NCBI RefSeq assembly: GCF_019933235.1
Contig: NZ_CP082945.1
Coordinates: 1,860,001-1,924,000 of the forward strand
Length of the DNA stretch: 64,000 nt
Reading direction: 5' to 3'
From: Streptomyces angustmyceticus
Lineage (GTDB): Bacteria > Actinomycetota > Actinomycetes > Streptomycetales > Streptomycetaceae
Shown: in pieces, positions 26,640 to 36,209 of the stretch
How positions within the stretch are numbered: position 1 is the stretch's first letter
How the letters are laid out: each line of letters begins with the position of its first letter
The notes under the pieces: generated by a model
What the model was told of the DNA's origin: nothing
Database searches by the model: none
What the model saw: only the letters and a program-made list of their open reading frames with translations
Translations under genes and position numbers: made by a program

Positions 26640-27883
26640 GGCACCCTCATCCTCGCGCGGGTCGGACCGCCTTCCGGGCTGGTGATCTCCAGCGTGCCGT
26701 CGAAGACCGCGAGCCGGCGGCGCAGCCCCGCGAGTCCGCCGCCGGGGCGCACCGCCGCCCCGCCGCGGCCGTCGTCCTCGACATCGACGACGAGGCCGGT
26801 GGCGTCCCGGGAGACGACGATCCGCGCCCGGGTCGCCCGAGCGTGCTTGACCGCGTTGGTCACCAGCTCGGCGATCCCGAAGTACAGGGCCGACTCGATC
26901 GGCGGGTCCAGGCGGAGCCGCAGCTCGGCCTCGACCGTCACGTCCAGCGGGCTGTCCAGGGCGAAGGCGCGGACGGCGGCGAGGAGGCCGCGCTCGTTCA
27001 GCACCGGCGGGCTGATGCCGCTGACCAGTTCGCGGAGCTCGGTCAGCGAGGTGGCGGCGCCGGCCCGCGCCTCCCGCAGCAGTGCCCTGGCCCGGTCGGG
27101 GTCGGTCTCCATCAGCTTCTCCGCGGTCGCCAGGGAGAGTCCGAGCCCGACCAGGCGCGCCTGCGCCCCGTCGTGCAGGTCCCGTTCGATCCGGCGGATC
27201 TCGGCGGCCTGCGCGACCGTGGTGTCCGCGCGCTGGGCCGTCAGCTCGTCCACCCGGTGTGCCAGCGCCATCGCGGGCGAGGCGCGCAGGAAGCGGACGG
27301 CCACCGGTTCGGCGCACCGCCAGGCGTACGGGGCGGTGGCGAGGGCAACGGCCAGGCCGAGCAGGCCGATCGCGCGGGCGGCGGGCTCCGGCCGGACGAG
27401 CCCGAGGACCGCCGTGGCCGCCCCAGCGGGCGGGAGGACCGCGACAGCGCCCGCGGTGAACGGTGCGATCGCCGTGAACCGCAGGTCGCGCCAGGTGGCG
27501 GGGTCACGCAGGCGGATCCGCCACTTCTGGTCCAGGAGGGCGTCGCGGCTGGTGCGCTCGTAGCCGAAGCCGTTCCACCAGTAGCCGGTGGACATCCGCG
27601 TCACCGGCCCGGCCTCCTGGTATCCGGCGGGCACGACGGTGGTCGTCCACCGCGCGACGAGGTGGCGGAACATCCGGCAGACCGGGCGGGACAGGGCGGG
27701 AGTGCCCACGCACACCAGCACGCACGGCGCCGTCCACGACCACGGGTTGCCCGCCCCCCACCAGATCCCCAGCGCCACGGCCCCGGCCCACACGGCCGGG
27801 ACCAGCATGCTGACGACCAGCACGGCACAGGCGCGCACGAACCCCGTGCAGACGCTCGCCGCCCACGACCTCAGCTGTCGCAT
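26627..27883 (-). CDS. NarX-type sensor histidine kinase
   Basis: 418-residue kinase. Membrane segments lie around residues 15–40, 45–62, 135–155 and 165–190, with a DUF1707-free sensor region between. The phospho-accepting His237 is in RIERDLHDGAQARLVGLG, the hallmark of HisKA_3 kinases. The ATPase domain has FGIAELVTNAVKHA (N box), VEDDGRGG (G1) and GGGLAGLRRRL (G2). ATG at 27883 follows GGGAG. It overlaps its response regulator. No ligand-binding motif is visible, so the signal is unknown. Confidence 0.9.
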   Translation of the reverse strand: MRQLRSWAASVCTGFVRACAVLVVSMLVPAVWAGAVALGIWWGAGNPWSWTAPCVLVCVGTPALSRPVCRMFRHLVARWTTTVVPAGYQEAGPVTRMSTGYWWNGFGYERTSRDALLDQKWRIRLRDPATWRDLRFTAIAPFTAGAVAVLPPAGAATAVLGLVRPEPAARAIGLLGLAVALATAPYAWRCAEPVAVRFLRASPAMALAHRVDELTAQRADTTVAQAAEIRRIERDLHDGAQARLVGLGLSLATAEKLMETDPDRARALLREARAGAATSLTELRELVSGISPPVLNERGLLAAVRAFALDSPLDVTVEAELRLRLDPPIESALYFGIAELVTNAVKHARATRARIVVSRDATGLVVDVEDDGRGGAAVRPGGGLAGLRRRLAVFDGTLEITSPEGGPTRARMRVPCGS

Positions 27884-28066
27884 GTCGCTCCCTCTCCCCT
27901 ACGGCTCGGTGTGGCTCCACTGTGCGCCCCGCGGGGCCCGGTGCCGCCCGGATCGGCGCGGAAGTGGGTCTGGCCCCACCCGGTCGTGCGTCCAGGCCGA
28001 TACCGGGCCGCCTCCGCGCTTCCTAGCGTCGGGACCACACCTGCCGGCACAACGGAAGAAGGAACC

Positions 28067-28507
28067 ATGGAGGCCACCCGCCGCACCACCGCCGAGCCCG
28101 CCCGCCTCGGAGATCCGGGGACCCAACGGGCCTTCGGCCGGGCGAAGTTCCTCGTCGCCGCCTACGGTGCGCTGAGTTCCGCGGTCCTCGCCGCGGTCGC
28201 CGTCCGCGCGCTCACCGGGCACCCGGTGACCTCGTTCCTGTGGGGCCGGTCGGCCGGGGTGCTGGCGAGCGCCGCGGTGACCTACTGGCTGACCGTCCTC
28301 GCGGCGCGGGGAGCGCGGTGGGCCTTCCTGCGGGTGCGCCTCGTCTCGGTGGTCATGCCGGTCGCGATCGTCGGCGTCGACCTGATCCCCGGTGTCTGCC
28401 CGGCGTGGTTCGTCCTGGCGCAGGCCACGTGCGCGCTCGCCGTCGGCGCGGCCGCGTGCGTCGTCCACGGGCCCCTCCTGCGGGCCGCCTTCCGCCGGGC
28501 GCGCTGA
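28067..28507 (+). CDS. Small four-helix membrane protein divergent from the two-component system
   Basis: 146-residue protein with four predicted membrane segments (about 28–48, 58–80, 90–110 and 115–135) and a short Arg-rich cytoplasmic N-terminus. No family recognised. ATG at 28067 follows GAAGGAA. It is divergent from the histidine kinase gene with 183 bp between, the arrangement often seen when a two-component system controls its neighbour. That link is inference. Confidence 0.6.
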   Translation: MEATRRTTAEPARLGDPGTQRAFGRAKFLVAAYGALSSAVLAAVAVRALTGHPVTSFLWGRSAGVLASAAVTYWLTVLAARGARWAFLRVRLVSVVMPVAIVGVDLIPGVCPAWFVLAQATCALAVGAAACVVHGPLLRAAFRRAR

Positions 28508-28567
28508 CCTGCCGCGCCGGCGCAGCCGTTTCGCCGCCGGGCCACGGCCGCTTTCGGGCATGGACGA

Positions 28568-28600
28568 GCCCCGTACCCCGCGGCGAGCGGTGTACGGGGC
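28568..28600. terminator. Hairpin between the small membrane protein gene and the amino-acid permease gene
   Basis: GCCCCGTAC (28568–28576) pairs with GTACGGGGC (28592–28600) across a 15-nt loop, between convergent genes. Confidence 0.5.
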
Positions 28601-28639
28601 GGTCCGGACCGGGCGGGAGGTCGGGGGTGCGGGCGGGCG

Positions 28640-30169
28640 TCAGTCCTTGCCGTCGCCCTGGCGGTCGCGCAGGCCCAGGCGGCTGTGCGAGCGCCCGTAG
28701 AGGAAGTAGACGCCGAATCCGACGACCATCCAGATCGCGAACCGGACCCAGGTCTCCGCCGGCAGGTTGAGCATCAGCCACAGTGAGGCGAGCACCGACA
28801 GCAGCGGCACCACCGGCACCCACGGCGTACGGAAGGAGCGCGGCAGGTCGGGCCGGGAGCGGCGGAGCAGGACGACACCGACGGCGACCACGACGAACGC
28901 GAAGAGCGTGCCGATGTTGACCAGTTCGGCGAGTTCGTCGATCGAGGTGAAGCCGGAGACGACGGCGACGACGCCGCCCAGCGCGAGGGTGGAGCGGTAG
29001 GGGGTGCCGAAGCGGGGGTGGGAGCGGGAGAAGACCCGCGGCAGCAGCCCGTCGCGGCTCATCGCGAAGAACACCCGGCTCTGGCCGAGCAGCAGGATCA
29101 TGCAGACCGAGGTCAGGCCGACGGCGGCGCCGAAGCTGATGACGTCGGCGAAGAAGGGGTGTCCGAGGTCCTTGAAGGCGTCGGCGAGCGGGGCGTCGGT
29201 GGAGAGTTTGCTGTACTTCTCCATGCCGGTGACGACGACCGAGACGGCCACATAGAGCACCGTGCAGATGGCGAGCGAGCCGAGGATGCCGCGGGGCACG
29301 TCGCGCTGGGGGTTGCGGGTCTCCTCCGCGGCGGTGGCCACGATGTCGAAGCCGATGAAGGCGAAGAAGACCACGGCCGCCGCGGCGAAGATGCCCATGG
29401 TCCCGAAGTTGGACGGCTCGAAGCCGAACAGCAGTTGGGACAGCGGCGCGGCCAGCCCGCCGCCGGCCCGGCTGGGTTCGCTGGGCGGGATGAACGGGGT
29501 GTAGTTGGCGCCGGTGATGAAGAAGGCCCCGGCGACGATGACCAGCAGGACAACGGTGACCTTGACCCCGACGACCAGCGCCGTCACCCGCGAGGACAGC
29601 TTCATCCCCAGCACCAGGATGCCGGTCAGCGCCAGGACGAGGAGGGTGGCGAGCAGGTCGAAGCCGAAGTGCCCCTCATGGGTGCCGGAGAGCCCCGCGG
29701 GCAGGTGCACTCCGGCGCTGTCCAGCAGCGAGCGCACATAGCCGGACCAGCCGACGGCGACCACCGCACAGCCCAGGGCGAGTTCGAGGATCAGGTCCCA
29801 GCCGATGATCCAGGCCGGCAGCTCGCCGAGCGAGGCGTACGAGAAGGTGTAGGCCGAGCCGGCGACCGGCACGGTGGAGGCGAACTCCGCGTAACACAGC
29901 GCCGCCAGCGCGCAGACCACGCCCGCGACGACGAACGACAGCGCCACGGCCGGCCCGGCCTGCTCCTTGGCGATTTTTCCGGTGAGGACGAAAATGCCGG
30001 TGCCGATGACGACACCGACCCCGAAAACGGTCAGGTCGAGCGCCGACAGGGACTTTTTGAGCGAATGCTCCGGCTCCTCGGTGTCCAGGATCGACTGCTC
30101 CACAGTCTTCGTCCGGAACATGCCGCGCTTGCGGCGCGCTTCGTGTGGTGTGCCGTGCTGTGTGCTCAT
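28640..30169 (-). CDS. APC-family amino-acid permease
   Basis: 509-residue transporter with about 12–14 membrane segments. The opening segment SALDLTVFGVGVVIGTGIFVL is the substrate-binding first helix of the APC superfamily, and FIGFDIVATAAEETRNPQRDVP is the conserved loop after helix 6. It most resembles cationic amino-acid transporters of the YfnA/CAT group, which import arginine, lysine or related compounds. ATG at 30169 follows GGAGG at 8 nt. Substrate not provable from sequence. It lies directly downstream of dxs but each has its own hairpin. Confidence 0.88.
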   Translation of the reverse strand: MSTQHGTPHEARRKRGMFRTKTVEQSILDTEEPEHSLKKSLSALDLTVFGVGVVIGTGIFVLTGKIAKEQAGPAVALSFVVAGVVCALAALCYAEFASTVPVAGSAYTFSYASLGELPAWIIGWDLILELALGCAVVAVGWSGYVRSLLDSAGVHLPAGLSGTHEGHFGFDLLATLLVLALTGILVLGMKLSSRVTALVVGVKVTVVLLVIVAGAFFITGANYTPFIPPSEPSRAGGGLAAPLSQLLFGFEPSNFGTMGIFAAAAVVFFAFIGFDIVATAAEETRNPQRDVPRGILGSLAICTVLYVAVSVVVTGMEKYSKLSTDAPLADAFKDLGHPFFADVISFGAAVGLTSVCMILLLGQSRVFFAMSRDGLLPRVFSRSHPRFGTPYRSTLALGGVVAVVSGFTSIDELAELVNIGTLFAFVVVAVGVVLLRRSRPDLPRSFRTPWVPVVPLLSVLASLWLMLNLPAETWVRFAIWMVVGFGVYFLYGRSHSRLGLRDRQGDGKD

Positions 30170-30303
30170 GGGCGAACCTCCGCCTGGACGACCCTCGCAA
30201 CTCTCCTGAACTGACCGAGTCTCCGCAATGTCAGGAAACAGTCAGCTTCGGCGGGCCTCCGGACGGCCGGGATTCACCCGATGGAGTGCGGCCGTGGACA
30301 TGC

Positions 30304-30350
30304 CGATGGGCCGGGCGGAACATCCGTACGGATGACCGGCCGGCCCATCG
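30304..30350 (-). terminator. Terminator of dxs
   Basis: CGATGGGCCGG (30304–30314) pairs with CCGGCCCATCG (30340–30350). The loop itself contains the small palindrome ATCCGTACGGAT. It begins 18 bp after the dxs stop on the minus strand. Confidence 0.7.
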
Positions 30351-30367
30351 TGCGGGCTTTCGCGGAG

Positions 30368-32380
30368 TCAGTCGCGGGCGGCCTCCGCCCGCTCGGCCAC
30401 GTCCTCGGTGCCGGCGGGCTCGGAGCGGAGCCGGGACTGCGGCAGGCCGTCGATCTTGGACACCAGGCCGGTCACCTGACGGGCGATGTCCGGCGCGGTG
30501 AGCCCGATCTCCGCCAGGACCTCCTTGCGGGAGGCGTGGTCGAGGAACCGCTCGGGGATGCCGAAGTCGCGCAGCGGCAGGTCCACGCCGGCGTCCCGCA
30601 GGGCCTGCGCCACGGCCGAACCGACGCCGCCGGAGCGGACGTTGTCCTCGACGGTGACCACGACCCGGTGCTTGGCGGCGAGGCCCGGCAGCGCCGCGTC
30701 GACCGGCTTGACCCAGCGCGGGTCGACGACGGTGGTGGAGATGCCCTGCTTGTCCAGGAGGTCGGCGATCTCCAGGCACATCGGGGCGAGCGCGCCCACG
30801 GAGACCAGCAGGACGTCGGGGTGCTTGACGGCCTCGTCGGGCCTGCGCAGCACGTCCATGCCGCCCACCCGGTCAAGGGCCTCGACGGCCGGGCCGACCG
30901 CGCCCTTGGAGTACCGCACGACGGTGGGCGCGTCGTCGACCTCGACGGCCTCGCGCAGCTGGGCGCGCACCTGGTCGGCGTCGCGCGGCGCGGCGATCCG
31001 CAGGCCGGGCACGACCTGGAGGATCGACATGTCCCACATGCCGTTGTGGGAGGCGCCGTCGGTGCCGGTGACACCGGCCCGGTCCAGTACGAAGGTGACA
31101 CCGCACTTGTGCAGCGCCACGTCCATCAGCACCTGGTCGAAGGCGCGGTTGAGGAAGGTGGCGTAGACGGCGAAGACCGGGTGCAGGCCGCCGGTGGCCA
31201 TGCCGGCCGCGGAGACCGCGCCGTGCTGCTCGGCGATGCCGACGTCGTAGACCCGGTCGGGGAACGCCTTGGCGAACTTGTCCAGGCCGACGGGCTGCAG
31301 CATGGCCGCCGTGATGGCGACGATGTCCTTGCGCTCCTTGCCGAGCTCGACCATCTCGTCGCCGAAGACGGAGGTCCAGTCCTTGCCGCCCGAGGAGATC
31401 GGCAGGCCCGTGTCGGGGTGGATCTTGCCGACGGCGTGGAAGCGGTCCGCCTCGTCCTGGAGGGCGGGCTGGTAGCCGCGGCCCTTCTCGGTCAGGCAGT
31501 GGACGATGACCGGGCCGCCGAAGCGCTTGGCGCGCGTCAGGGCGGACTCCAGCGCCTCGATGTCGTGGCCGTCGATCGGGCCGACGTACTTCAGGCCCAG
31601 GTCCTCGAACATGCCCTGCGGGGCGATGAAGTCCTTCAGGCCCTTCTTGGCGCCGTGCAGGGTCTCGTAGAGCGGCTTGCCGACGACGGGCGTGCGCTCC
31701 AGCAGGTCCTTGCCGCGGGCCAGGAACCGCTCGTAGCCGTCCGTGGTGCGCAGCGTCGCCAGGTGGTTGGCGAGGCCGCCGATGGTCGGGGCGTAGGAGC
31801 GCTCGTTGTCGTTGACGACGATGACGAGCGGGCGGTCCTTGGCGGCGGCGATGTTGTTGAGCGCCTCCCAGGCCATGCCGCCGGTCAGCGCGCCGTCACC
31901 GATGACCGCGGCGACCCGGTCGTCCGACCCGAGCACCTCGTTGGCCTTGGCGATGCCCTCGGCCCAGCCCAGGACCGTGGAGGCGTGGCTGTTCTCGATG
32001 ACGTCGTGCTCGGACTCGGCACGCGAGGGGTAGCCGGACAGGCCGCCCTTCGCCTTGAGCTTGGAGAAGTCCTGACGGCCGGTGAGCAGCTTGTGGACGT
32101 AGGACTGGTGCCCGGTGTCGAACAGCACCTTGTCCTTCGGCGAGTCGAAGACACGGTGCAGGGCGATGGTCAGTTCGACCACGCCGAGGTTCGGCCCGAG
32201 GTGTCCGCCGGTCTTGGACACCTCGTCGACGAGGAAGGTACGGATCTCCTTTGCCAGCTGCTCGAGCTGCTCCGGGCCCAGTCGGTCCAGATCGCGCGGT
32301 CCCTTGATCCGGGAAAGCAACGCTCTCCCGTCGCCCGCCGACACCCCGGCCGGACGCGCTTTGCGCGGCACCTCCTGCAC
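30368..32380 (-). CDS. dxs: 1-deoxy-D-xylulose-5-phosphate synthase
   Basis: 670-residue thiamine-diphosphate enzyme that joins pyruvate and glyceraldehyde-3-phosphate, the first step of the MEP isoprenoid pathway. The family is unmistakable: [30 protein letters not shown], the ThDP motif [16 protein letters not shown], and the C-terminal transketolase part with [21 protein letters not shown] at 32380 follows AAGGAGG at 5 nt; this gives an N-terminus about 25 residues longer than the S. coelicolor protein as I recall it, so an internal start is possible. No isoprenoid genes sit next to it. Confidence 0.95.
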   Translation of the reverse strand: MQEVPRKARPAGVSAGDGRALLSRIKGPRDLDRLGPEQLEQLAKEIRTFLVDEVSKTGGHLGPNLGVVELTIALHRVFDSPKDKVLFDTGHQSYVHKLLTGRQDFSKLKAKGGLSGYPSRAESEHDVIENSHASTVLGWAEGIAKANEVLGSDDRVAAVIGDGALTGGMAWEALNNIAAAKDRPLVIVVNDNERSYAPTIGGLANHLATLRTTDGYERFLARGKDLLERTPVVGKPLYETLHGAKKGLKDFIAPQGMFEDLGLKYVGPIDGHDIEALESALTRAKRFGGPVIVHCLTEKGRGYQPALQDEADRFHAVGKIHPDTGLPISSGGKDWTSVFGDEMVELGKERKDIVAITAAMLQPVGLDKFAKAFPDRVYDVGIAEQHGAVSAAGMATGGLHPVFAVYATFLNRAFDQVLMDVALHKCGVTFVLDRAGVTGTDGASHNGMWDMSILQVVPGLRIAAPRDADQVRAQLREAVEVDDAPTVVRYSKGAVGPAVEALDRVGGMDVLRRPDEAVKHPDVLLVSVGALAPMCLEIADLLDKQGISTTVVDPRWVKPVDAALPGLAAKHRVVVTVEDNVRSGGVGSAVAQALRDAGVDLPLRDFGIPERFLDHASRKEVLAEIGLTAPDIARQVTGLVSKIDGLPQSRLRSEPAGTEDVAERAEAARD

Positions 32381-32535
32381 CCCTGCCTCCTTGCTGCTTG
32401 CTGCCGTGGATCGAGCTTGCCGATCAGATGAGTCTAATGTCGCGCCCGCCGCGCCGACGCCCGGGCCTTGCGATGTATGTCACTCGGGTGAAGCAGGATC
32501 CGGCGCGCCGCCCGCGGGGCGCCGCCGCACGCGCA

Positions 32536-32570
32536 CCGGCCCCCACCGGATGATGCCCGGTGGGGGCCGG
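32536..32570. terminator. Terminator of the xylFGH operon
   Basis: 14-bp perfect arms (CCGGCCCCCACCGG at 32536–32549, complement at 32557–32570) with a 7-nt loop, 23 bp after the xylH stop. Confidence 0.85.
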
Positions 32571-32592
32571 CAGGGTCGGAACGGGGGCGCGA

Positions 32593-33900
32593 TCAGGTGC
32601 GTCCGGCCGTCTTCTGCGTCCGGCGGGAGACCGAGTCGATCACCACGGCGGCGAGCAGCACCGCGCCGGTGATCATGTACTGGATCTCGCTCGCCATGCC
32701 GAGCAGGTTCAGCCCCTGCTGGATCGACTGGATGACCAGCATGCCCAGCAGCGCGGACCAGATCTTGCCGCGGCCGCCGAAGAGGCTGGTGCCGCCGATG
32801 ACGGCCGCCGCGATGACGTTCATCAGGGTGTTGCCGGAGCCGAGGTTCTTGGTGGCACCACCGGAGAGGCTGGCGATGAACAGTCCGCCGAAGGCCGCGA
32901 GCATGCCCGAGATGGCGAAGACGCTGATCCGGATCCGGTTCACGTTGATGCCGGCCCGGCGCGCCGCCTCGGCGTTGCCGCCGACCGCGAAGATCTGCCG
33001 CCCGTAGGGGGTGCGGCGCACCACGAAGTCGGCGACGACCAGGACCGCGAGGAACAGCACCAGGGCCAGCGGCAGACCGCGGGCACCGGCGGGCTCGTTC
33101 AGGACGTAGGCGACGGCGAAGGCCAGCACCGCGACCACGCCGGTGCGCAGCAGGATCTCGCTGAGCGGCCGGGAGGGCAGGGCGGCGGCCTTGCGGCGCC
33201 TGCTGTCGAGCAGCAGCGATCCGGCGTAGGCGAGGACCGCGATCAGCGCGAGACCGTAGGCCGCTGCCTTGTCCTCGAAGTAGTAGCCGGTGAGGGCCTC
33301 CACCACGCTGCCGCTCGGCGTGTTGATGGAGCCTTCCTGGCCCATCATCCAGATCTGCAGGCCGCTCCACCCGAGAAATCCGGCCAGTGTGACGACGAAG
33401 GCCGGCACTCCGATCTTGGCGAAAAAGAACCCGTGCAGGGCCCCGATGGCCACACCGGCCACGAGGGCGACCAGCACGGCGACCCAGTCGTTGACGCCGT
33501 GGGTGACGCTGAGCACGGCCCACACCGCCGCACCGACGCCCGCCACCGAGCCGACGGACAGGTCGATCTCGCCGAGCAGCAGCACGAAGACGATGCCGAC
33601 GGCCATGATGCCGAGACCGGAGGTGTAGACACCGATGTTCGCGAGGCTGTCGGCGGACAGGAAGCTGCTGTTCTTGAGCTGGAAGACGACCGCGATGACG
33701 ATCAGGCCGATGACGACCGGCAGCGAGCCCAGCTCACCGCCGCGCACCCGGCGCTTGAAGTCGTTGAGATAGCCGGTGAAGCCCTGTTCGCGCACGAGCA
33801 GGCGGGGGTCGACGGCGGCCGGCTGGGGGGTGTCGGCGGCGGGGGCCGGCGCGGCCGCCTCGCCCTCGTCCGCGGCAGGCCGCTTGGTGAGGTCACTCAT
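32593..33900 (-). CDS. xylH: Xylose-type ABC transporter permease XylH
   Basis: 435-residue permease of the ribose/xylose (CUT2) class with about ten membrane segments and the family motif GEIDLSVGSVAGVGAAV near residue 100. The later segment VGGNAEAARRAGINVNRIR with GGTSLFGGRGKIWSALLG is also typical. The first 45 residues are Ala/Pro-rich and cytoplasmic. Its ATG at 33900 overlaps the stop of xylG as ATGA. It moves sugar delivered by XylF using ATP from XylG. From memory it matches the S. coelicolor xylFGH block (SCO6009–6011). Confidence 0.9.
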   Translation of the reverse strand: MSDLTKRPAADEGEAAAPAPAADTPQPAAVDPRLLVREQGFTGYLNDFKRRVRGGELGSLPVVIGLIVIAVVFQLKNSSFLSADSLANIGVYTSGLGIMAVGIVFVLLLGEIDLSVGSVAGVGAAVWAVLSVTHGVNDWVAVLVALVAGVAIGALHGFFFAKIGVPAFVVTLAGFLGWSGLQIWMMGQEGSINTPSGSVVEALTGYYFEDKAAAYGLALIAVLAYAGSLLLDSRRRKAAALPSRPLSEILLRTGVVAVLAFAVAYVLNEPAGARGLPLALVLFLAVLVVADFVVRRTPYGRQIFAVGGNAEAARRAGINVNRIRISVFAISGMLAAFGGLFIASLSGGATKNLGSGNTLMNVIAAAVIGGTSLFGGRGKIWSALLGMLVIQSIQQGLNLLGMASEIQYMITGAVLLAAVVIDSVSRRTQKTAGRT

Positions 33901-34688
33901 GCGCCGGCCTCCTTCTTCACCTGGTCCGTACGCGCCTTGCGGCGGGTCACGGCGTTGTCCGAGGCGCCGGTGATGGCGGCGATGATCTCTTCGTGGGAGG
34001 TGCCCTCGACATCGAAGACACCGTTGTTGCGGCCCAGCCGCAGCACCGCGACCCGGTCCGCGACGGCCTGGACATCGGCCATGTTGTGGCTGATGAGGAT
34101 GACGCCGAGCTGCCGCTCGCGCAGCCGCTCGACGAGGTCGAGGACCTGGGCGGTCTGCTCGACGCCGAGGGCCGCGGTGGGCTCGTCGAGAATGACGACC
34201 TTGGGGTCGCCGATCAGCGCGCGGGCGATGGCGACGACCTGCCGCTGGCCGCCGGAGAGCGCGGCCACGGGGATGCGGACGCTGGGGATGCGGATGGACA
34301 GGGTGTCCAGCAGCTCCTTGGCGCGCTTCTCCATCGCGATCTCGTCGAGGACGCCCGCGGTGCGGATCTCGTTGCCGAGGTAGAGGTTGGCGACGACGTC
34401 GAGGTTGTCGCAGAGCGCGAGGTCCTGGTAGACGGTGGCGACGCCGAGTTCCTGGGCGTCGTGCGGCTTGGTGATGCGGACCGCCGCGCCCTCCCATTCG
34501 ATGGCGCCGTCGTCGACCGGGTGGACGCCCGAGATGGTCTTGACGAGGGTGGACTTGCCGGCGCCGTTGTCGCCGACGAGGGCGACCACCTCACCGGGGT
34601 GGATCTCCAGGGTGACGTCCGTGAGTGCTTGGACGGCGCCGAACCGCTTGGAGACTCCGCGCAACGCCAGCACAGGCGTAGCGGACAC
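33897..34688 (-). CDS. xylG: Xylose-type ABC transporter ATPase XylG (single-domain)
   Basis: 263-residue ATPase with Walker A GDNGAGKST, Q-loop in ATVYQDLAL, signature LSGGQRQ, Walker B VVILDEPTAAL and H-loop LISHN. CUT2 sugar ATPases usually contain two fused ATPase halves (about 500 residues). This one has a single half and must dimerise, as in other actinobacterial XylG proteins. GTG at 34688 has GGAG 9 nt upstream; a longer start at 34715 would bury that site. It overlaps xylH by 4 bp and is separated from xylF by 290 bp. Confidence 0.9.
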   Translation of the reverse strand: MSATPVLALRGVSKRFGAVQALTDVTLEIHPGEVVALVGDNGAGKSTLVKTISGVHPVDDGAIEWEGAAVRITKPHDAQELGVATVYQDLALCDNLDVVANLYLGNEIRTAGVLDEIAMEKRAKELLDTLSIRIPSVRIPVAALSGGQRQVVAIARALIGDPKVVILDEPTAALGVEQTAQVLDLVERLRERQLGVILISHNMADVQAVADRVAVLRLGRNNGVFDVEGTSHEEIIAAITGASDNAVTRRKARTDQVKKEAGA

Positions 34689-34837
34689 GTGAATCATCTC
34701 CTTCGCCGCCGTCACAACGGCGGGGATGGTGGTGCGTGGAGCGGGGGGCTTGCGGGGAACGGTCCGGCGCGGCGCCCGGGACGGGACGAGGCCGGGCGGG
34801 TACGGCCGGGGCAGGGGCCGCGGGCGGTGTGCCGCGC

Positions 34838-34857
34838 GGCCCCGCCTGGCGGGGGCC
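34838..34857 (-). terminator. Possible attenuator hairpin between xylF and xylG
   Basis: GGCCCCGCC (34838–34846) pairs with the GGCGGGGGCC stretch at 34848–34857 with one bulged base, inside a 290-bp extremely G/C-rich gap. A partial stop here would let binding protein XylF be made in excess over XylG and XylH. No gene is supported in the gap. Confidence 0.35.
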
Positions 34858-34978
34858 CGGGAGAGGCCGGAGGGCCGGGGCCGGGGTGGAGTGGTGTGCC
34901 GGCGGGCCGGGCGGGCCGTGGCCGGGAGGCGTGGCCGACGGGCCCGGGGGCCGGCGGCGTGGGGGAGGTGGCCGGGGC

Positions 34979-36070
34979 CTACTTGATGCCGGCCGCCGCG
35001 CAGGCCTTCTTGACGTCGCCGGTGCAGATCTGGCTCGCCTTGTAGACCTTGTCCTTGATGATCGTGGAGGCGATGTTGTCCTTGGTCACGATCTGCGCGT
35101 CGTAGAGCTTGGCCGGGATGCCCTTGACCTCACCGCTGAGGCTGTCGACCTTGGTGTCCGTCAGGGAACCGATCTTCTCGCCCTTGAGCAGCTTGACCGC
35201 GATCTCGGCGGTGGAGTCGGCCTGCGGCTTGATCTGCTTGTAGATCGTGAAGGCCTGGTCGCCCTTGAGGATCCGCTGCAGGCCCGCGAGCTCGGCGTCC
35301 TGGCCGCCGACCGGGACCTTGACGCCCTTCTGCTTGAGCGCGGTGATGATGCCGCCGGCCATGCCGTCGTTGCCGGAGTAGACGCCCTGGATGCCGTCCT
35401 TGCCGAGCGAGTCGAGGGCCGCGTTCATCTTCTTGTTGGCCTCGTCGGTCGACCAGTCCGGGATGTCCTGCTCGTACGCGACCTTCTTGACCTGCTTGTC
35501 GAGGACGCTGTGGGCGCCCTTCTTGAAGAACGGCATGTTCGGGTCGGTCGGCGAACCGTTGATCATGACGACCTGGCTGTCCTTGGCCTTGTCGCCGAGC
35601 GCCTTGACCAGCGCCTGGCCCTGCATACGGCCGATCTTCTCGTTGTCGTAGGACACGTAGGCGGAGAGCTTGCCCTCGGCCAGCCGGTCGTAGGCGATGA
35701 CCTTGACACCCTTGGCGGCGGCCTGGTTCACCCAGGACTTGGTCGCCTTGAAGTCCACCGCGTCCAGAATGATCACCTTCACGCCCTGGGTGATCAGCGC
35801 GTCGAACTGCTTCTTCTGGGTCTCGGTCTCCTGTGCCGCGTTGTTGTACTTGACCTTGCAGTCGGGGCACAGCGCGCTGATCTTCGCCTCCATCATCGGG
35901 CGGTCGAAGGTCTCGTAGCGCGTGGTCTTGTTCTCCGGCAGGAGCAGGCCGATGGTCTTGTTGTCGCCGCCGCCCTTGGCGTTGTCACCGGCCTTGCCGC
36001 AGGCGGCCACGGAGAGCGCCATCGAGACGGCGGCGGTGCCTATGACGACGCGACGCGTCCAAACGTTCAT
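34979..36070 (-). CDS. xylF: Xylose-binding lipoprotein XylF
   Basis: 363-residue periplasmic-binding-type protein of the ribose/xylose class. The lipobox SVAAC is at about residues 20–24 and is followed by a Gly/Lys-rich linker. Family segments include IGLLLPENKTTRYE, QFDALITQGVKVIILDAVD, GRMQGQALVKAL and GVYSGNDGMAGGIITAL. It binds sugar outside the membrane for XylGH. ATG at 36070 follows GGGAGG. Upstream are two possible operators (36147–36161 and 36169–36182), consistent with control by the ROK regulator encoded next door or another repressor. Confidence 0.92.
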   Translation of the reverse strand: MNVWTRRVVIGTAAVSMALSVAACGKAGDNAKGGGDNKTIGLLLPENKTTRYETFDRPMMEAKISALCPDCKVKYNNAAQETETQKKQFDALITQGVKVIILDAVDFKATKSWVNQAAAKGVKVIAYDRLAEGKLSAYVSYDNEKIGRMQGQALVKALGDKAKDSQVVMINGSPTDPNMPFFKKGAHSVLDKQVKKVAYEQDIPDWSTDEANKKMNAALDSLGKDGIQGVYSGNDGMAGGIITALKQKGVKVPVGGQDAELAGLQRILKGDQAFTIYKQIKPQADSTAEIAVKLLKGEKIGSLTDTKVDSLSGEVKGIPAKLYDAQIVTKDNIASTIIKDKVYKASQICTGDVKKACAAAGIK

Positions 36071-36146
36071 GGGGTTGCCTCCCTGACGAGGCCGCGTCGT
36101 TGCGGCCGAGGTGGCTGGAAGTCAACTCGGCCCCCAGCCGACCGTC

Positions 36147-36182
36147 AAGGAGTAAATCCTTAACGAGATGACAACGGTGCCA
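36147..36182 (-). promoter_or_regulatory. Possible operators upstream of xylF
   Basis: AAGGAGTAAATCCTT (36147–36161) is an inverted repeat with 5-bp arms. TGACAACGGTGCCA (36169–36182) differs at two of 14 positions from the palindrome upstream of the GH92 mannosidase gene. Both lie 77–112 bp upstream of the xylF start on the minus strand. Binding by Rok7B7 or a LacI-type repressor is inference. Confidence 0.35.
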
Positions 36183-36209
36183 TGCGTTAGCTGTATGAAC
36201 TCAGTGATC

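Noticed and set aside
34689..34978. Small gene between xylF and xylG
   Set aside because: Open frames here are Gly/Arg-only low-complexity with no ribosome-binding site.
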